In this document: in pieces, positions 26,917 through 36,085 of the stretch
Layout of the letters: the number at the start of each line of letters is the position of its first letter
How positions within the stretch are numbered: the first letter of the stretch is position 1
DNA from: Streptomyces kanamyceticus
Lineage (GTDB): Bacteria; Actinomycetota; Actinomycetes; Streptomycetales; Streptomycetaceae
Reading direction: 5' to 3'
Assembly (NCBI RefSeq): GCF_008704495.1
Contig: NZ_CP023699.1
Span: 9,796,001 to 9,860,000 of the forward strand
DNA length: 64,000 bases
The notes under the pieces: model-generated
What the model saw: only the letters and a program-made list of their open reading frames with translations
Told to the model about the DNA's origin: nothing
Databases searched by the model: none
Made by a program: the position numbers and the translations under genes

Positions 26917-28286
26917 CGGGCAACCTCCTCGGGCCGCGCGGCGGGCAGGACCCGGGGCAGCGCGTCGACCAGGGTCTCGAAATCACGGAGCACGGTGCGC
27001 GGGTCAGCGGCGGAGAGCAGGCAGAGGGCCGCCATGGTGTTGGCTCCGGCGGCCGGGTCGTAGACCGGCACGGTGCTGCCGTCGGCGAGCGAACTCTCCG
27101 CGACGACCGAGAGGCGGCTGCCCCGGCTCAGCGGCACGCACTCCGCGACCGTGGGGAAGTCCCAGGCCCTGCGGTCCTGCCAGGCCTCGCCCGCGCTGTC
27201 GGCCGCGAGGACGACGAGGGAGCCCGCCGCCCCGCGAGCCTGCGCCGGGGTGAGGGCGCGCTCGGGCCAGCGGACCGTGCGGCCGAGGAGGTGGTCGACG
27301 AGCATGCCGATCAGGTCGAGGTCGAAGACCTCCTCGATCTGCGGCACCGTCATCGCGCCGCCGAACCGGGCGGCCGTCTCGATCAGCCACATCCGGCCGT
27401 CCGCACCGAGCTTGATCTCGGTGTGGATGCCGCAGTCGCGCAGGCCGAGCGCGTCGACGGAATCCCGGGCGAGCGCCACGACCCGGTTCTGGGCGTCCGG
27501 GGACAGCTGGGCGGGAGTGATGCCCGCCCGCTCGGTGAACGGTTCGACGGTGGGCATCCGGCCGCTGACGCAGACCGGGTGGAACACGCCCCGCGCCACG
27601 ACGCCCTCGACGCTGACGTAGTCGCCCCAGCCCGGGTCGTCGAACCACTCCGCCGCGGTGCCGGTGACGATCTGCTCGACCACGAAGTCCGCGTCGGCCT
27701 CGGCCACATGGAGTTCCGCGTAGCCCAACTGGGCCGATTCGGCCATCACGTCGCGCGACCGGCGCCATGCGGCGGTCACCTCGTGCGGGGAACGGATGAT
27801 CTGGTGCGCGGTGGAACCCGCGCTCCAGGCCGCCTTGAGGAGGAGCGGGAAGGGCAGGTGGGTGGCCGCCTCGTGGAGGTCGGCCTCCGTGGCGACGGGC
27901 CGGAACTCGGGCTGCGGCAGGCCGTGTTGCCGCCAGGTGCGGCGCATCAGGCGCTTGTCGCGGGCGAGCGCGGCGGCGCCGCCCGCACCGGGCAGGCCGA
28001 GCGCCTCGCACGCCTCGGCGACGGCGACGACCGCGTACTCGGAGAAGGTGAGCACCGCGTCCGCGCCGACGGCCTTCGCCCGCGCGACGATCAGGGACAC
28101 CAGATCACCGCGCTCCGCGTCGGTGGGCGTCACCACCGAGGCGCACAGTCCCCGGGCATCACCTGCCACGGCGGGAGGAAGAGCGCTGAGCGCCAGGAGG
28201 TGCACCTGCGCCTTCGCGGCCGCCCGGGACAGGACGTGACCGAGCGGCGGACCACCCTTGGCATGCACTAACAGCACCTTGCTCAC
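26913..28286 (-). CDS. ATP-grasp carboxylate-amine ligase
   Basis: A 457-residue ATP-grasp enzyme. The N-terminal domain (SKVLLVHAKGGPPLGHVLSRAA) is Rossmann-like. RDKRLMRRTWRQHGLPQPEF and FPLLLKAAWSAGSTA form the ATP subdomain; HTEIKLGADGRMWLIETAARFGG (about 290-315) carries the Mg-binding Glu residues. Such enzymes join a carboxylate to an amine through an acyl-phosphate in dipeptide and peptide-antibiotic pathways. GTG 28286 is preceded by GGAGA; the open frame upstream to 29012 is antisense to the LuxR gene and not coding. It is the first gene of the ligase-dikinase-exporter unit and overlaps the next gene by 4 bp. Confidence 0.85.
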   Translation of the reverse strand: MSKVLLVHAKGGPPLGHVLSRAAAKAQVHLLALSALPPAVAGDARGLCASVVTPTDAERGDLVSLIVARAKAVGADAVLTFSEYAVVAVAEACEALGLPGAGGAAALARDKRLMRRTWRQHGLPQPEFRPVATEADLHEAATHLPFPLLLKAAWSAGSTAHQIIRSPHEVTAAWRRSRDVMAESAQLGYAELHVAEADADFVVEQIVTGTAAEWFDDPGWGDYVSVEGVVARGVFHPVCVSGRMPTVEPFTERAGITPAQLSPDAQNRVVALARDSVDALGLRDCGIHTEIKLGADGRMWLIETAARFGGAMTVPQIEEVFDLDLIGMLVDHLLGRTVRWPERALTPAQARGAAGSLVVLAADSAGEAWQDRRAWDFPTVAECVPLSRGSRLSVVAESSLADGSTVPVYDPAAGANTMAALCLLSAADPRTVLRDFETLVDALPRVLPAARPEEVAR

Positions 28287-28620
28287 TGAAGTTCGTCTCC
28301 GTTTCGTCCAGTTGGTACGTATCGCCGTACGGACCGGTGCCGAGCGCCGAGCGCGGGGGACACCGGGGATGCGTGGCGGGGCGCGTTCACCCGCACTTCC
28401 AAGGGGAACAGGCGCCGGACCCCGGTGACGCCGTTGCGGAAGCCCGGCGTTCAGGCAAATGCCTGAGTCCGACCGTGGGGGAGGACCGGCGGGTCGCCCG
28501 CGAAGTCCCCCGTCTGCGCTGCTACTTCGGCCGAGAACCGAGCATGCGCGAGCGCCGGACGGGATACGCATCGCGTGGTGACTGTGCGTCAACCAGACGT
28601 ATACGGAAGGAGAAAAGGCT
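28287..28620. other. divergent promoter region, ATP-grasp unit / PAS-LuxR gene
   Basis: 334 bp with no convincing gene. It must hold the promoters of the ligase operon (leftward) and of the PAS-LuxR gene (rightward). Besides the palindrome at 28451, a weak nested inverted repeat occurs near 28477-28511 (GGGGGA...TCCCCC). I see no clear -10/-35 pair. Confidence 0.6.
28451..28466. promoter_or_regulatory. 16-bp palindrome, candidate PAS-LuxR operator
   Basis: TCAGGCAAATGCCTGA is a perfect 7-bp inverted repeat with an AA centre, midway between the two divergent starts. The known operator of PAS-LuxR regulators of polyene clusters (CTVGGGAWWTCCCBAG, PimM type) is also 16 bp with a WW centre and inner A-WW-T core. 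The match is partial (10 of 16), so binding is inferred. Confidence 0.5.
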
Positions 28621-29916
28621 GTGGACGATGCCGGCCTCAAGGCCCTGCTCGAGGACCTTCCCGTGTTCTGGTGGGAGTTCGACCAGCCGTGGCACGTACG
28701 GGAGCGGGGCGGCGGTGCCTTCGCCGACACCGGCACGGCCCAGCGCTTCCTGGACCGGGTCCGCCAGGAACTCGCGGACCCTGGACACTCGCCGCGGGAC
28801 GGGCGCTGGCTCGCCCGGTTCGACGGCCGGACCTTCGACGTGAGCTGCCCGCCGGACGCGACCCGCACGCACCGCCGCACCCGCGGCCTGGCGGTGGAGG
28901 TCGACAGCCACCCCGAAGCCCCGCGCCGGTACGCCGCCTTCGCCGACCTCGTAGACCTGGCCCCGGCGGCCGCGTTCATCCGGGACCGGCACGGAAGGTA
29001 CCTGTGGGCCAACCACGCCTACGCGCACCTCTACGGCACCACCGCGCAGGAACTCACGGGGCGGCGCATCGAGGACTTCGACGCCCCCGCGGAGGCCGTC
29101 CAGTTCCGCACGCTCGATCAGGAGATCCTGACCCGGGGCACGCCGGTGCGCCACACCCTGGACTACCGCCGCCCGGACGGCAGCGCGGGCCACGCCGTCG
29201 GCCACCGCTTCCCCGTCCGGGAGAACGCGCAGACCTGCGTCGCCGGCATCTACGTGGACATCACCGACCACCTGCGCGCCATGGTCCAGCGGAAGGAGGC
29301 CGAGGAGCACCTGCGGGCACTGCGCGACCACACCGGGCTGCCCTGCGCGCTCCTCACGGCCGGTGGTCGCGTGATCGAGGCGAGCGCCGCGGCCGCCGAG
29401 CTGTTCGACCTCGGCCTGCCCGACCTGGTCGGGCGCCGGGCGCACACGCTGCTCGCGCCCGCGCCCGGCCTGGACCGGCTGCACCGCCGGTGGCGGGGGC
29501 TGATAGCCCGGCGCATCAGACGAGTCGAGACGTCAGTGATGCTGAGCGGGACGCGGGGGCTGCAACGCCGCGCGCGGCTCCACCTGACGACGGTGGGCCA
29601 CTCCGCGGAACGGGCCGGGCACGTCTGGGCCGTCGTCACGCACCAGAGCCTCGCCCACGAGGCCCATCCGTCCCTCACCGCCGCGCAGATCCGCATTCTC
29701 ACCCTCTTGGCGGAGGGCAGCAGCAACAGCGACATCGCCACGTCGCTGAAGCTGTCCCGGCAGACGGTCGACTACCACCTGGGCCGCCTGCGCGACCTCC
29801 TGGGCGCCCCGACCCGCCCCGCCCTCGTCGCGCGGGCCTACGTCCTCGGCATCCTCGCACCCGCCGCCTGGCCCCCGCGCTCGGCGACGGCGGCGCATCC
29901 GCTGAGCACGGTCTGA
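28621..29916 (+). CDS. PAS-LuxR family transcriptional regulator
   Basis: A 431-residue protein. An N-terminal region of unclear fold (1-100) is followed by a PAS domain (about 105-215: FADLVDLAPAAAFIRDRHGRYLWANHAYAHLYG) and a second PAS-like segment (about 235-345: LLTAGGRVIEASAAAAELFDLG). The C-terminal LuxR HTH (about 355-410) reads LTAAQIRILTLLAEGSSNSDIATSLKLSRQTVDYHLGRLRDLLG. There is no receiver domain. GAAGGAG lies ten bases before GTG 28621. It diverges from the ligase-dikinase-exporter operon and is its likely pathway-specific regulator. Confidence 0.82.
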   Translation: MDDAGLKALLEDLPVFWWEFDQPWHVRERGGGAFADTGTAQRFLDRVRQELADPGHSPRDGRWLARFDGRTFDVSCPPDATRTHRRTRGLAVEVDSHPEAPRRYAAFADLVDLAPAAAFIRDRHGRYLWANHAYAHLYGTTAQELTGRRIEDFDAPAEAVQFRTLDQEILTRGTPVRHTLDYRRPDGSAGHAVGHRFPVRENAQTCVAGIYVDITDHLRAMVQRKEAEEHLRALRDHTGLPCALLTAGGRVIEASAAAAELFDLGLPDLVGRRAHTLLAPAPGLDRLHRRWRGLIARRIRRVETSVMLSGTRGLQRRARLHLTTVGHSAERAGHVWAVVTHQSLAHEAHPSLTAAQIRILTLLAEGSSNSDIATSLKLSRQTVDYHLGRLRDLLGAPTRPALVARAYVLGILAPAAWPPRSATAAHPLSTV

Positions 29917-29950
29917 CGGCGCCGGGCGCGCCCGAAGAACCGCGACGGAC

Positions 29951-31633
29951 CTACTTCTCCCAGCCCACCGTCTCCGGCAGGGGGCTGTAGAAGATGGTCG
30001 CGCCCACGTTCGCCAGACCCTTCTTGACGCTGTACGTCGACGGGCCGCTGAACATGGGGAGCCGGGCGTAGTTCAGGAGGGCCTTCCGCTCGACCTTGTT
30101 CGCCGCTGCTGCCTGCTTGCCCAGATCGGCGATCTCCGTCGTGGCACGGATCTCCTTGTCCAGCGCCGGGGACCCGGCCCCCGTCAGGTTGGAGTCACGG
30201 TCCGAGCAGTACAACTCGCACAGATAGCGGGCCCCGAAGGGATCCATGGAGCGGTTGCCCGAGAGGATCAGGTCGAACTTCCGCTCGTTGAGGGTGCTGG
30301 CGAAGTCCGCCTCGGCGACCCTCTTGACGGTGACGCGTACGCCGACCGGCTTCAGCATCGCGGCGACGGCGCCCGCGGTGGCCTTGGGCAGCGGTTGGTC
30401 ACCCACCACCGTGTAGCCGATCTCCAGCTTCTTGCCGCCCTTCTCCCGGATCCCGTCGCTCCCGGGCTTCCAGCCCGCCGCGTCGAGGTCCTTCTTCGCC
30501 TGGTCGGGCCCGTACTTCAGGACGGGAGAGACGTTGTCCTCGTACCCCTTCTGGAAGCTGTAGAGCAGACCGGAGCCGGGCAGCGGCTCCTCGTAGTCCA
30601 GGCCCTGGAACTGGATCTTGGCGATCTGGCTGCGGTCGATGCTCTCCTGGATGGCCTTGCGCACCGTCTTGTCCCCGAGGACCGACGACTTGGTGTTGAA
30701 GTTGAGCGCGTACCCGAACGGGCTGCCGCCGCTGCGGATCTCGGTGCCCTTGAGCCCCTTCAGCTGCTTCAGGTCCTCGGCATCGCTCGCGGAGACGTAG
30801 TCGAGCTGACCGTTCTTGAAGGCGTTGATCCCCGCGCTCGGCTCCAGGTTCACGTAGACACGCTTGTCGAGCTTGCCCTTCTTGCCCCACCACTTCGGGT
30901 TGCGGACGAAGGTGATGTTACCCGAGTGGGTGTCCCACTTGCCGACCGTGTACGGGCCCGCGCCCCACTCGGGGCGCGCCTTCTTCACGTACGCCTTGTT
31001 GAAGTTGTCGACCTTCGCGGCCTTCGGGTGCAGGAACGTGTAGAACAGGCTCGGCCAGGAGGGGTAGACGCCCTTGAAGGTGATGACGGCCTGTTTGTCG
31101 TCCTTGCCCCGCGCGACATCGGTGATCTGGTTGTAGCCGTCCGTGATCTGGGCCGCGAAGTCCTTGTCGGAACCGTTGTTGGCCTTCCACGTGGCCTTGA
31201 TCGCGGTCCAGTCGATGGGAGTTCCGTCGTTGAAGGCGGCCTTCTTGTTGATCGTCAGGACGACCTTCTGGTTGCCGCCCTGCACGGACACCTTCACGTC
31301 GCTGAAGTAGTCCGGGTTGTACCGCACTTCACCGGTCGGCGAGAAGGTGATCGCGTTCGCGTTGTACCAGGCCCACACCCGGGACGCCGCCAGCGTGCCG
31401 TTGACGTTGAACGGGTTGCCCTGATCGTCGAACGTCCCGACCGTCGTGTAGGTCCCGCCGTCCTTGAGCTTGTCGTACGGCGTCGGGTTGTAGTCGGCCG
31501 CTCCCGACGCGGCGGACGGGGTGCCCTTCGCGCCCGAGCCCGCGGCGCCGTCACCGGATGAGGACTGGCACGCGGTGGCGGTGACGGAGATGGCTGCTAT
31601 GAGGGCGACGGGCAGGGCCAGTCTTGCGCGCAT
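29951..31633 (-). CDS. dipeptide/oligopeptide ABC substrate-binding lipoprotein
   Basis: A 560-residue SBP of family 5. Lipobox TATAC (22) follows a signal peptide (LALPVALIAAISVTATAC), with a Ser/Gly-rich linker. YNPDYFSDVKVSVQGGNQKVVLTINKKAAFNDGTPIDWTAIKATW and GPYTVGKWDTHSGNITFVRNPKWWG are typical DppA/OppA segments. It captures a small peptide or other solute outside the membrane and delivers it to the permeases at 33841-35728. It is the last gene of the importer operon, 85 bp after the ATPase, an unusual order since the SBP gene is normally first. It converges with the LuxR gene (34 bp). Confidence 0.9.
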   Translation of the reverse strand: MRARLALPVALIAAISVTATACQSSSGDGAAGSGAKGTPSAASGAADYNPTPYDKLKDGGTYTTVGTFDDQGNPFNVNGTLAASRVWAWYNANAITFSPTGEVRYNPDYFSDVKVSVQGGNQKVVLTINKKAAFNDGTPIDWTAIKATWKANNGSDKDFAAQITDGYNQITDVARGKDDKQAVITFKGVYPSWPSLFYTFLHPKAAKVDNFNKAYVKKARPEWGAGPYTVGKWDTHSGNITFVRNPKWWGKKGKLDKRVYVNLEPSAGINAFKNGQLDYVSASDAEDLKQLKGLKGTEIRSGGSPFGYALNFNTKSSVLGDKTVRKAIQESIDRSQIAKIQFQGLDYEEPLPGSGLLYSFQKGYEDNVSPVLKYGPDQAKKDLDAAGWKPGSDGIREKGGKKLEIGYTVVGDQPLPKATAGAVAAMLKPVGVRVTVKRVAEADFASTLNERKFDLILSGNRSMDPFGARYLCELYCSDRDSNLTGAGSPALDKEIRATTEIADLGKQAAAANKVERKALLNYARLPMFSGPSTYSVKKGLANVGATIFYSPLPETVGWEK

Positions 31634-31718
31634 GGGAGAGGGTCCTTGTGTGTGTTGAAGGTGTGGCTTGGAGAGGGAGTTGGTCGTTGGCCGTCAGAGG
31701 CGCGCACGGCAGTGCCTG

Positions 31719-33788
31719 TTACGCGGCGTGGCAGGCGTACTCGTGCCCTTGCTGCCCCGGCGCCGCCCTGAGTGCCGGGCGCTCCGTGCGGCAGCGCTCC
31801 CGGACGTCGTCGTCGGCGAAGCGGTACAGCGGGCAGCGGTCGATGAACACGCAGCCGCGCGGCAGGTTCGTGGCGCCCGGCTGTTCGCCCTTCAGGACGA
31901 TCCGTTCGCGGGTGCGTTCGCGTTCCGGATCGGGAATCGGGATCGCCGAAAGGAGCGCCCGGGTGTAGGGGTGCTTCGGGTCGGAGAAGAGCGTCTCCGT
32001 GTCGCCGGTCTCGACGATGTGACCCAGATACATCACCGCGATGCGGTCGCAGACGTAGCGGACCACGGCGAGATCGTGGGCGACCATGAGGTAGGCGAGC
32101 CCCAGCTCACGCTTGAGCCGACCGAGGAGGTTGATCACCCCTGCCTGCACCGAAACGTCCAGGGAGGAGAGCGGCTCGTCGAGGGCGAGCAGTTTCGGGT
32201 CGGTGGCCAACGCGCGGGCGATGCCGATGCGTTGACGCTGCCCGCCCGAGAGCGCGGCAGGGAAGCGGTCGCTCACCGAGGAGTCGAGACCGACGAGCGC
32301 AAGGAGTTCGTGGACGCGGGAGCGGATCGCTTCGCGGTCACGGCCGATGGCCCGCAGCGGTTCGGCGAGCAGCTGGTGGACGGGCAGGCGGGGGTCCAGG
32401 GCGCCCAGGGGGTCCTGCATGACGATCTGCACGTCGTGCCGCACGGTGCGCCCGCGCCTGCCGGGATCGACGGCGCCGCCGACCACGGCATCGGCACCAG
32501 TGTCCGTGGCCGCGCCGACCTGCCGCCCCGCGATCTCGATCCGGCCGCCCTCGGGCTGTCTGAGCCGCAGGATCTCCATCAGCGTCGTCGTCTTGCCGCT
32601 GCCCGACTCGCCGACCAGACCCAGCGTCTCTCCACCGCGCAGCTCGAAACTGACCTGGTTGACCGCGTGCAGCGTGCCGACGCGGCGCTTGATGAACGCG
32701 CCCTTGGTGACGGGGAAGGTCTTGACGAGGTCCTCCACACGGAGCACCACGTCGCCGCTCGTCGCGTGGCTCGTACCGGATTCCCTCTCGACGGTCGCGA
32801 CGCCCCCGGTGGGGTCCAGTCTGCCGTCGGCTATCTCGTCCGCGCGCAGGCAGGCGACGTCCCCGTGGCCCGTGACCTGGCGCAACTCGGGTTCGTCGGA
32901 GCCGCACGCGTCGAGCGCGACGGCACACCGGCTCGCGAAGGGGCAGCCGTCCGGGAGGCCGGAGAGGGCGGGCGGCTCGCCACCGATCGGTACGAGGGGG
33001 CGGCGGACCCCGCCGTCCACGGTCGGCACCGCGGCCAGGAGCCGCGCGGTGTACGGCATCGTCGGCCGACGGAACAGCGTGTGCACGTCCGTCTTCTCCA
33101 CGAGGCGGCCCGCGTACATGACGGCGACGTCGTCCGCGTGGCCTGCCACGACACCGAGGTCGTGGGTGATCAGGACGAGCCCGGCGCCGGTCTCCCGCTG
33201 CGCGAGGCGCAGTACGTCCAGGATCTGGGCCTGCACGGTGACGTCGAGCGCGGTGGTGGGTTCGTCGGCCACCAGCACACGCGGCCGGTTGGCGATCGCC
33301 ATGGCGATGACCACGCGCTGGCGCATGCCGCCGGAGAACTCGTGGGGGAAGCCCGAGGCGCGGCCCCGCGGGTCGGGAATGCCGACGAGATCGAGCAGTT
33401 CGACGGCCTGTTCCCAGGCAGCCTTCTTGGACAGGTCCTGGTGGACCCGCAGCGCGTCGGAGAGCAGCCTGCCCACGGAGAAGATGGGGGTGAGCGCGGA
33501 CAGGGGGTCCTGGAAGACCATGCCGATGGACTTGCCGCGCACGCGCGACAGCGCCCGGTCGTCGAGGCCGATCAGGTCCTGGCCGCCGAGCAGGACCTGG
33601 CCGCTCAGGTCGGCGGTGGGGGGCAGCAGGCCCATGACGCCCATCGCGGTGGCCGACTTGCCCGATCCCGACTCGCCGACGATGCCGAGGGTGCGGCCGG
33701 GCAGCAGGTCGAAGCTGACGCCGCGTACCGCCTCGACGGGTCCGGCCTCGGAGGGGAAGGAGATCCGCAGGTCCCGTACGGAGAGCAC
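31719..33788 (-). CDS. fused DppD-DppF type ABC ATPase
   Basis: About 690 residues with two complete ATPase domains. The first (about 1-330) has GESGSGKSATAMGVMGL, HEFSGGMRQRVVIAMAIA, VLVADEPTTALDV and the DppD-type tail with CPFASRCAVALDACG. The second (about 345-680) has GESGSGKTTTLMEIL, LSGGQRQRIGIARALA, LLALDEPLSSLDV and the tail GCVFIDRCPLY. The Cys-containing tails are typical of the peptide/nickel family. It starts at GTG 33788 as read. An ATG at 33844 overlapping the permease stop (ATGA) would fit if one G is missing from the G5 run at 33827-33831, adding MTLTTPLRDTPVSPTGATP. Confidence 0.88.
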   Translation of the reverse strand: MLSVRDLRISFPSEAGPVEAVRGVSFDLLPGRTLGIVGESGSGKSATAMGVMGLLPPTADLSGQVLLGGQDLIGLDDRALSRVRGKSIGMVFQDPLSALTPIFSVGRLLSDALRVHQDLSKKAAWEQAVELLDLVGIPDPRGRASGFPHEFSGGMRQRVVIAMAIANRPRVLVADEPTTALDVTVQAQILDVLRLAQRETGAGLVLITHDLGVVAGHADDVAVMYAGRLVEKTDVHTLFRRPTMPYTARLLAAVPTVDGGVRRPLVPIGGEPPALSGLPDGCPFASRCAVALDACGSDEPELRQVTGHGDVACLRADEIADGRLDPTGGVATVERESGTSHATSGDVVLRVEDLVKTFPVTKGAFIKRRVGTLHAVNQVSFELRGGETLGLVGESGSGKTTTLMEILRLRQPEGGRIEIAGRQVGAATDTGADAVVGGAVDPGRRGRTVRHDVQIVMQDPLGALDPRLPVHQLLAEPLRAIGRDREAIRSRVHELLALVGLDSSVSDRFPAALSGGQRQRIGIARALATDPKLLALDEPLSSLDVSVQAGVINLLGRLKRELGLAYLMVAHDLAVVRYVCDRIAVMYLGHIVETGDTETLFSDPKHPYTRALLSAIPIPDPERERTRERIVLKGEQPGATNLPRGCVFIDRCPLYRFADDDVRERCRTERPALRAAPGQQGHEYACHAA

Positions 33789-33840
33789 GGGGGTGGCGCC
33801 GGTGGGGGAGACCGGGGTGTCGCGCAGGGGGTGGTGAGGG

Positions 33841-34746
33841 TCATCGTCGGCCTCCCGCCGCGCCGGTCACTGAGGTGGGGTCGAGGGCGTCGCGAAGCCC
33901 GTCGCCGATGAAGGTCATCGACACGGTGAGCAGCACGACGAGGCCCGCGGGAAAGGCGAAGAGCCAGGGGGCACTGGTGACGGTGGTCGCCCCGTCGGCG
34001 AGCATCGTGCCGAGGGAGACGTCCGGGGTCTGGACGCCGAATCCGAGGAACGACAGCGTGGTCTCGCTGAGCACGGTCGCGACGACGCCGAGCGTCAGGT
34101 TGACGATGAGCAGGGAGCCGAGGTTGGGGATGATGTGGCGCAGGATGATGCGCAGCGGGCGGACGCCCATGAACTCCGCCGCCGTCACGTAGTCCCGTTC
34201 GCGCAGCGAGGTCGAGACGGACCAGACGACCCGGGCGGTGGACATCCAGCCGAACAGGGTCAGGACGACGATGAGGACGCGCCAGTCACCGGCAAGACGG
34301 TTGGAGACCAGGGCGAGGATGAGGAACGAGGGCACGATCAGCAGGAAGTGGACGACGCCGAGCGTCAGCCTCTCCACCCGGCCGCGGAAGTACGCGGCGC
34401 TGGATCCGATGACCGCGGCGACGACGATCGTCAGGACGGACACGCTCACGGCGATCACCAGCGAGCGCCGCAGCCCGTGCACCGCGCTGGCGTAGACGTC
34501 GTTGCCGCCCTGGTTGGTGCCGAACCAGTGCACGTCGCTCGGCGGCTGGGTGAGCGCGGCGAAGTCGGCGTCGGTGTGGGTGTAGGACGTGAACAGGCCG
34601 CCGAAGACGCTGAACAGCACGAGCAGCACGAAGATCACGACCCCGGCGACGGCGAGGCGGTTGCGCAGGAAGCGGCGCAGATAGAGCCGCCCGCGGCCGA
34701 GATCTCGGCGCCCACTGACGGTGCGGTTGTCGGTTGCTGTCGCCAT
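33841..34746 (-). CDS. peptide ABC permease, DppC/OppC type
   Basis: A 301-residue inner-membrane permease. A long first helix (AVAGVVIFVLLVLFSVFGGL) follows a basic N-terminus; SDVHWFGTNQGGNDVYASAVHGLRRSL matches the DppC start motif, and AAEFMGVRPLRIILRHIIPNLGSLLIV is the EAA loop that meets the ATPase. It ends in VTGAAGGRR. It lies 1 bp after the DppB stop, and its own stop overlaps a candidate ATG of the fused ATPase (ATGA), so the operon is tightly coupled. Confidence 0.92.
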   Translation of the reverse strand: MATATDNRTVSGRRDLGRGRLYLRRFLRNRLAVAGVVIFVLLVLFSVFGGLFTSYTHTDADFAALTQPPSDVHWFGTNQGGNDVYASAVHGLRRSLVIAVSVSVLTIVVAAVIGSSAAYFRGRVERLTLGVVHFLLIVPSFLILALVSNRLAGDWRVLIVVLTLFGWMSTARVVWSVSTSLRERDYVTAAEFMGVRPLRIILRHIIPNLGSLLIVNLTLGVVATVLSETTLSFLGFGVQTPDVSLGTMLADGATTVTSAPWLFAFPAGLVVLLTVSMTFIGDGLRDALDPTSVTGAAGGRR

Positions 34747-34747
34747 G

Positions 34748-35728
34748 TCAGCTCACCCGCACTCTCGGGTCGAGGAAGACCGTGGCGATGTCCGCGAGGA
34801 TCGCGCCGATCGCGGTGAGCACCGCGGCGAACGCGGCCGTCGCGACGGCGCCGTGCACGTCGTTCTTGCTGATGGTCTGGACGAAGTAACGGCCCATGCC
34901 GTTCCAGCCGAAGATCGTCTCGGTGATGATGGCTCCGGTGAAGATGGCGGGCACGCTGAAGGCCACGGAGGCCGCCGTCGGAACCAGCGCGGCGCGCAGG
35001 GCGTGCCTGCGGACGGCCTGGCCGCGAGTGAGGCCGGTGGCCTGGGCCGTGCGGACGAAGTCGGCGTTGATGGTGTCGAGCAGCAGCGAACGCTGCGTCA
35101 GGTGATAGCCCACGTAACCCATCAGCGTCAGGGTGAGCGTCGGCAGGATCAGATGGAGGAGGCGGTCGCCGATCGTCGGGAGCAGTCCCTCGACGCCCGG
35201 CGAGTTCTCCCCGGCTACGTAGAGGAAGTCCATCCCGGCGTGCTGGTTGAGCCAGATGGCGACGAAGACCACGGCGAGCGCGGCGACGGACGTCGGCACG
35301 TTGAACACGGCGATGGATATGGCCTGCGCGACGCGGTCGGCCGCGCCGTACTGGCGCGAGGCGGTGTAGACGGCGAGCGCGACACCGATCACGACGGAGA
35401 GAACCGTCGCCGTGACGACCAACTCGGCGCTGATGAGGGCGCGGTAGCCCACCTCACCGTTGACGGAGACACCGGTGGGCGACGAGCCCCAGTCGAAGTC
35501 GAGGGTCACCGAGGTGAGCCAGTTCCACCACCGCTGCACCAGCGGCATCCCGGGGTCGAGGTTGTACGGGGCGAGGGCCCGGCCGATCTGCTCCTCGCTG
35601 CGGACGGGCCGCAGCTCCTTGTAGTTCGATCGCGGGTCCAGAAACCAACTGGCCAAGAAGTACGTCGCGTTGGTCGCGACCGCGATCATCAGGAGCCACC
35701 CGCCCGCCTTGCGCACTACATAGCGCAT
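34748..35728 (-). CDS. peptide ABC permease, DppB/OppB type
   Basis: A 326-residue permease. MRYVVRKAGGWLLMIAVATNATYFLASWFLD gives the first helix. ARATGLTRGQAVRRHALRAALVPTAASVAFSVP carries the EAA loop (QATGLTRGQAVRRHALRAAL), and a P-x-x-TETIFGWNGMGRYF segment is standard for DppB. ATG 35728 follows a G-rich stretch; a continuous upstream frame to 35920 has no family match, so it is excluded. It is the first gene of the five-domain importer operon; the order is B-C-DF-SBP. Confidence 0.9.
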   Translation of the reverse strand: MRYVVRKAGGWLLMIAVATNATYFLASWFLDPRSNYKELRPVRSEEQIGRALAPYNLDPGMPLVQRWWNWLTSVTLDFDWGSSPTGVSVNGEVGYRALISAELVVTATVLSVVIGVALAVYTASRQYGAADRVAQAISIAVFNVPTSVAALAVVFVAIWLNQHAGMDFLYVAGENSPGVEGLLPTIGDRLLHLILPTLTLTLMGYVGYHLTQRSLLLDTINADFVRTAQATGLTRGQAVRRHALRAALVPTAASVAFSVPAIFTGAIITETIFGWNGMGRYFVQTISKNDVHGAVATAAFAAVLTAIGAILADIATVFLDPRVRVS

Positions 35729-36085
35729 GGCGCGGACCGCCCCCTCACCAGAGAGGTGGGACGCGCCGGGACGGCGCAGGAGAGACAGATCGAGTGCATG
35801 CGCGGTGGAGCTTTCTGCGGGCTTACGAGTACGGAACAGTGCCACGAAGCGGCGAATGTCAGCTTGGTCCGCACTGGGTGGCGAAGCCAGGTTTTGGCTG
35901 GTTTCGCCACGAGGCCGCAATGTTGCCGCAGAGATCGCAACGCTGCCGTAGCAAAACGATCTCTAATGTGACGCGAACATGTCGGTCGACGGCGTGTCAC
36001 GTTCAGCTCGGCGAAGGCGAAGGCGGGGGCGGCTGCGGCTGGCCCTGTAGCCGCACCCCACCCACCGGTCGAGGACTGTGCTCGC
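35729..36085. other. importer promoter region with 13-bp inverted repeat
   Basis: 357 bp without a convincing gene. GTGGCGAAGCCAG (35878-35890) pairs with CTGGTTTCGCCAC (35898-35910), one mismatch, 7-base loop. It lies about 150 bp upstream of DppB and ~175 bp beyond the DoxX stop, so it may be an operator for the importer or a terminator for DoxX. A weaker GTGACGCG...CGTGTCAC repeat is near 35968-36000. Confidence 0.5.
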
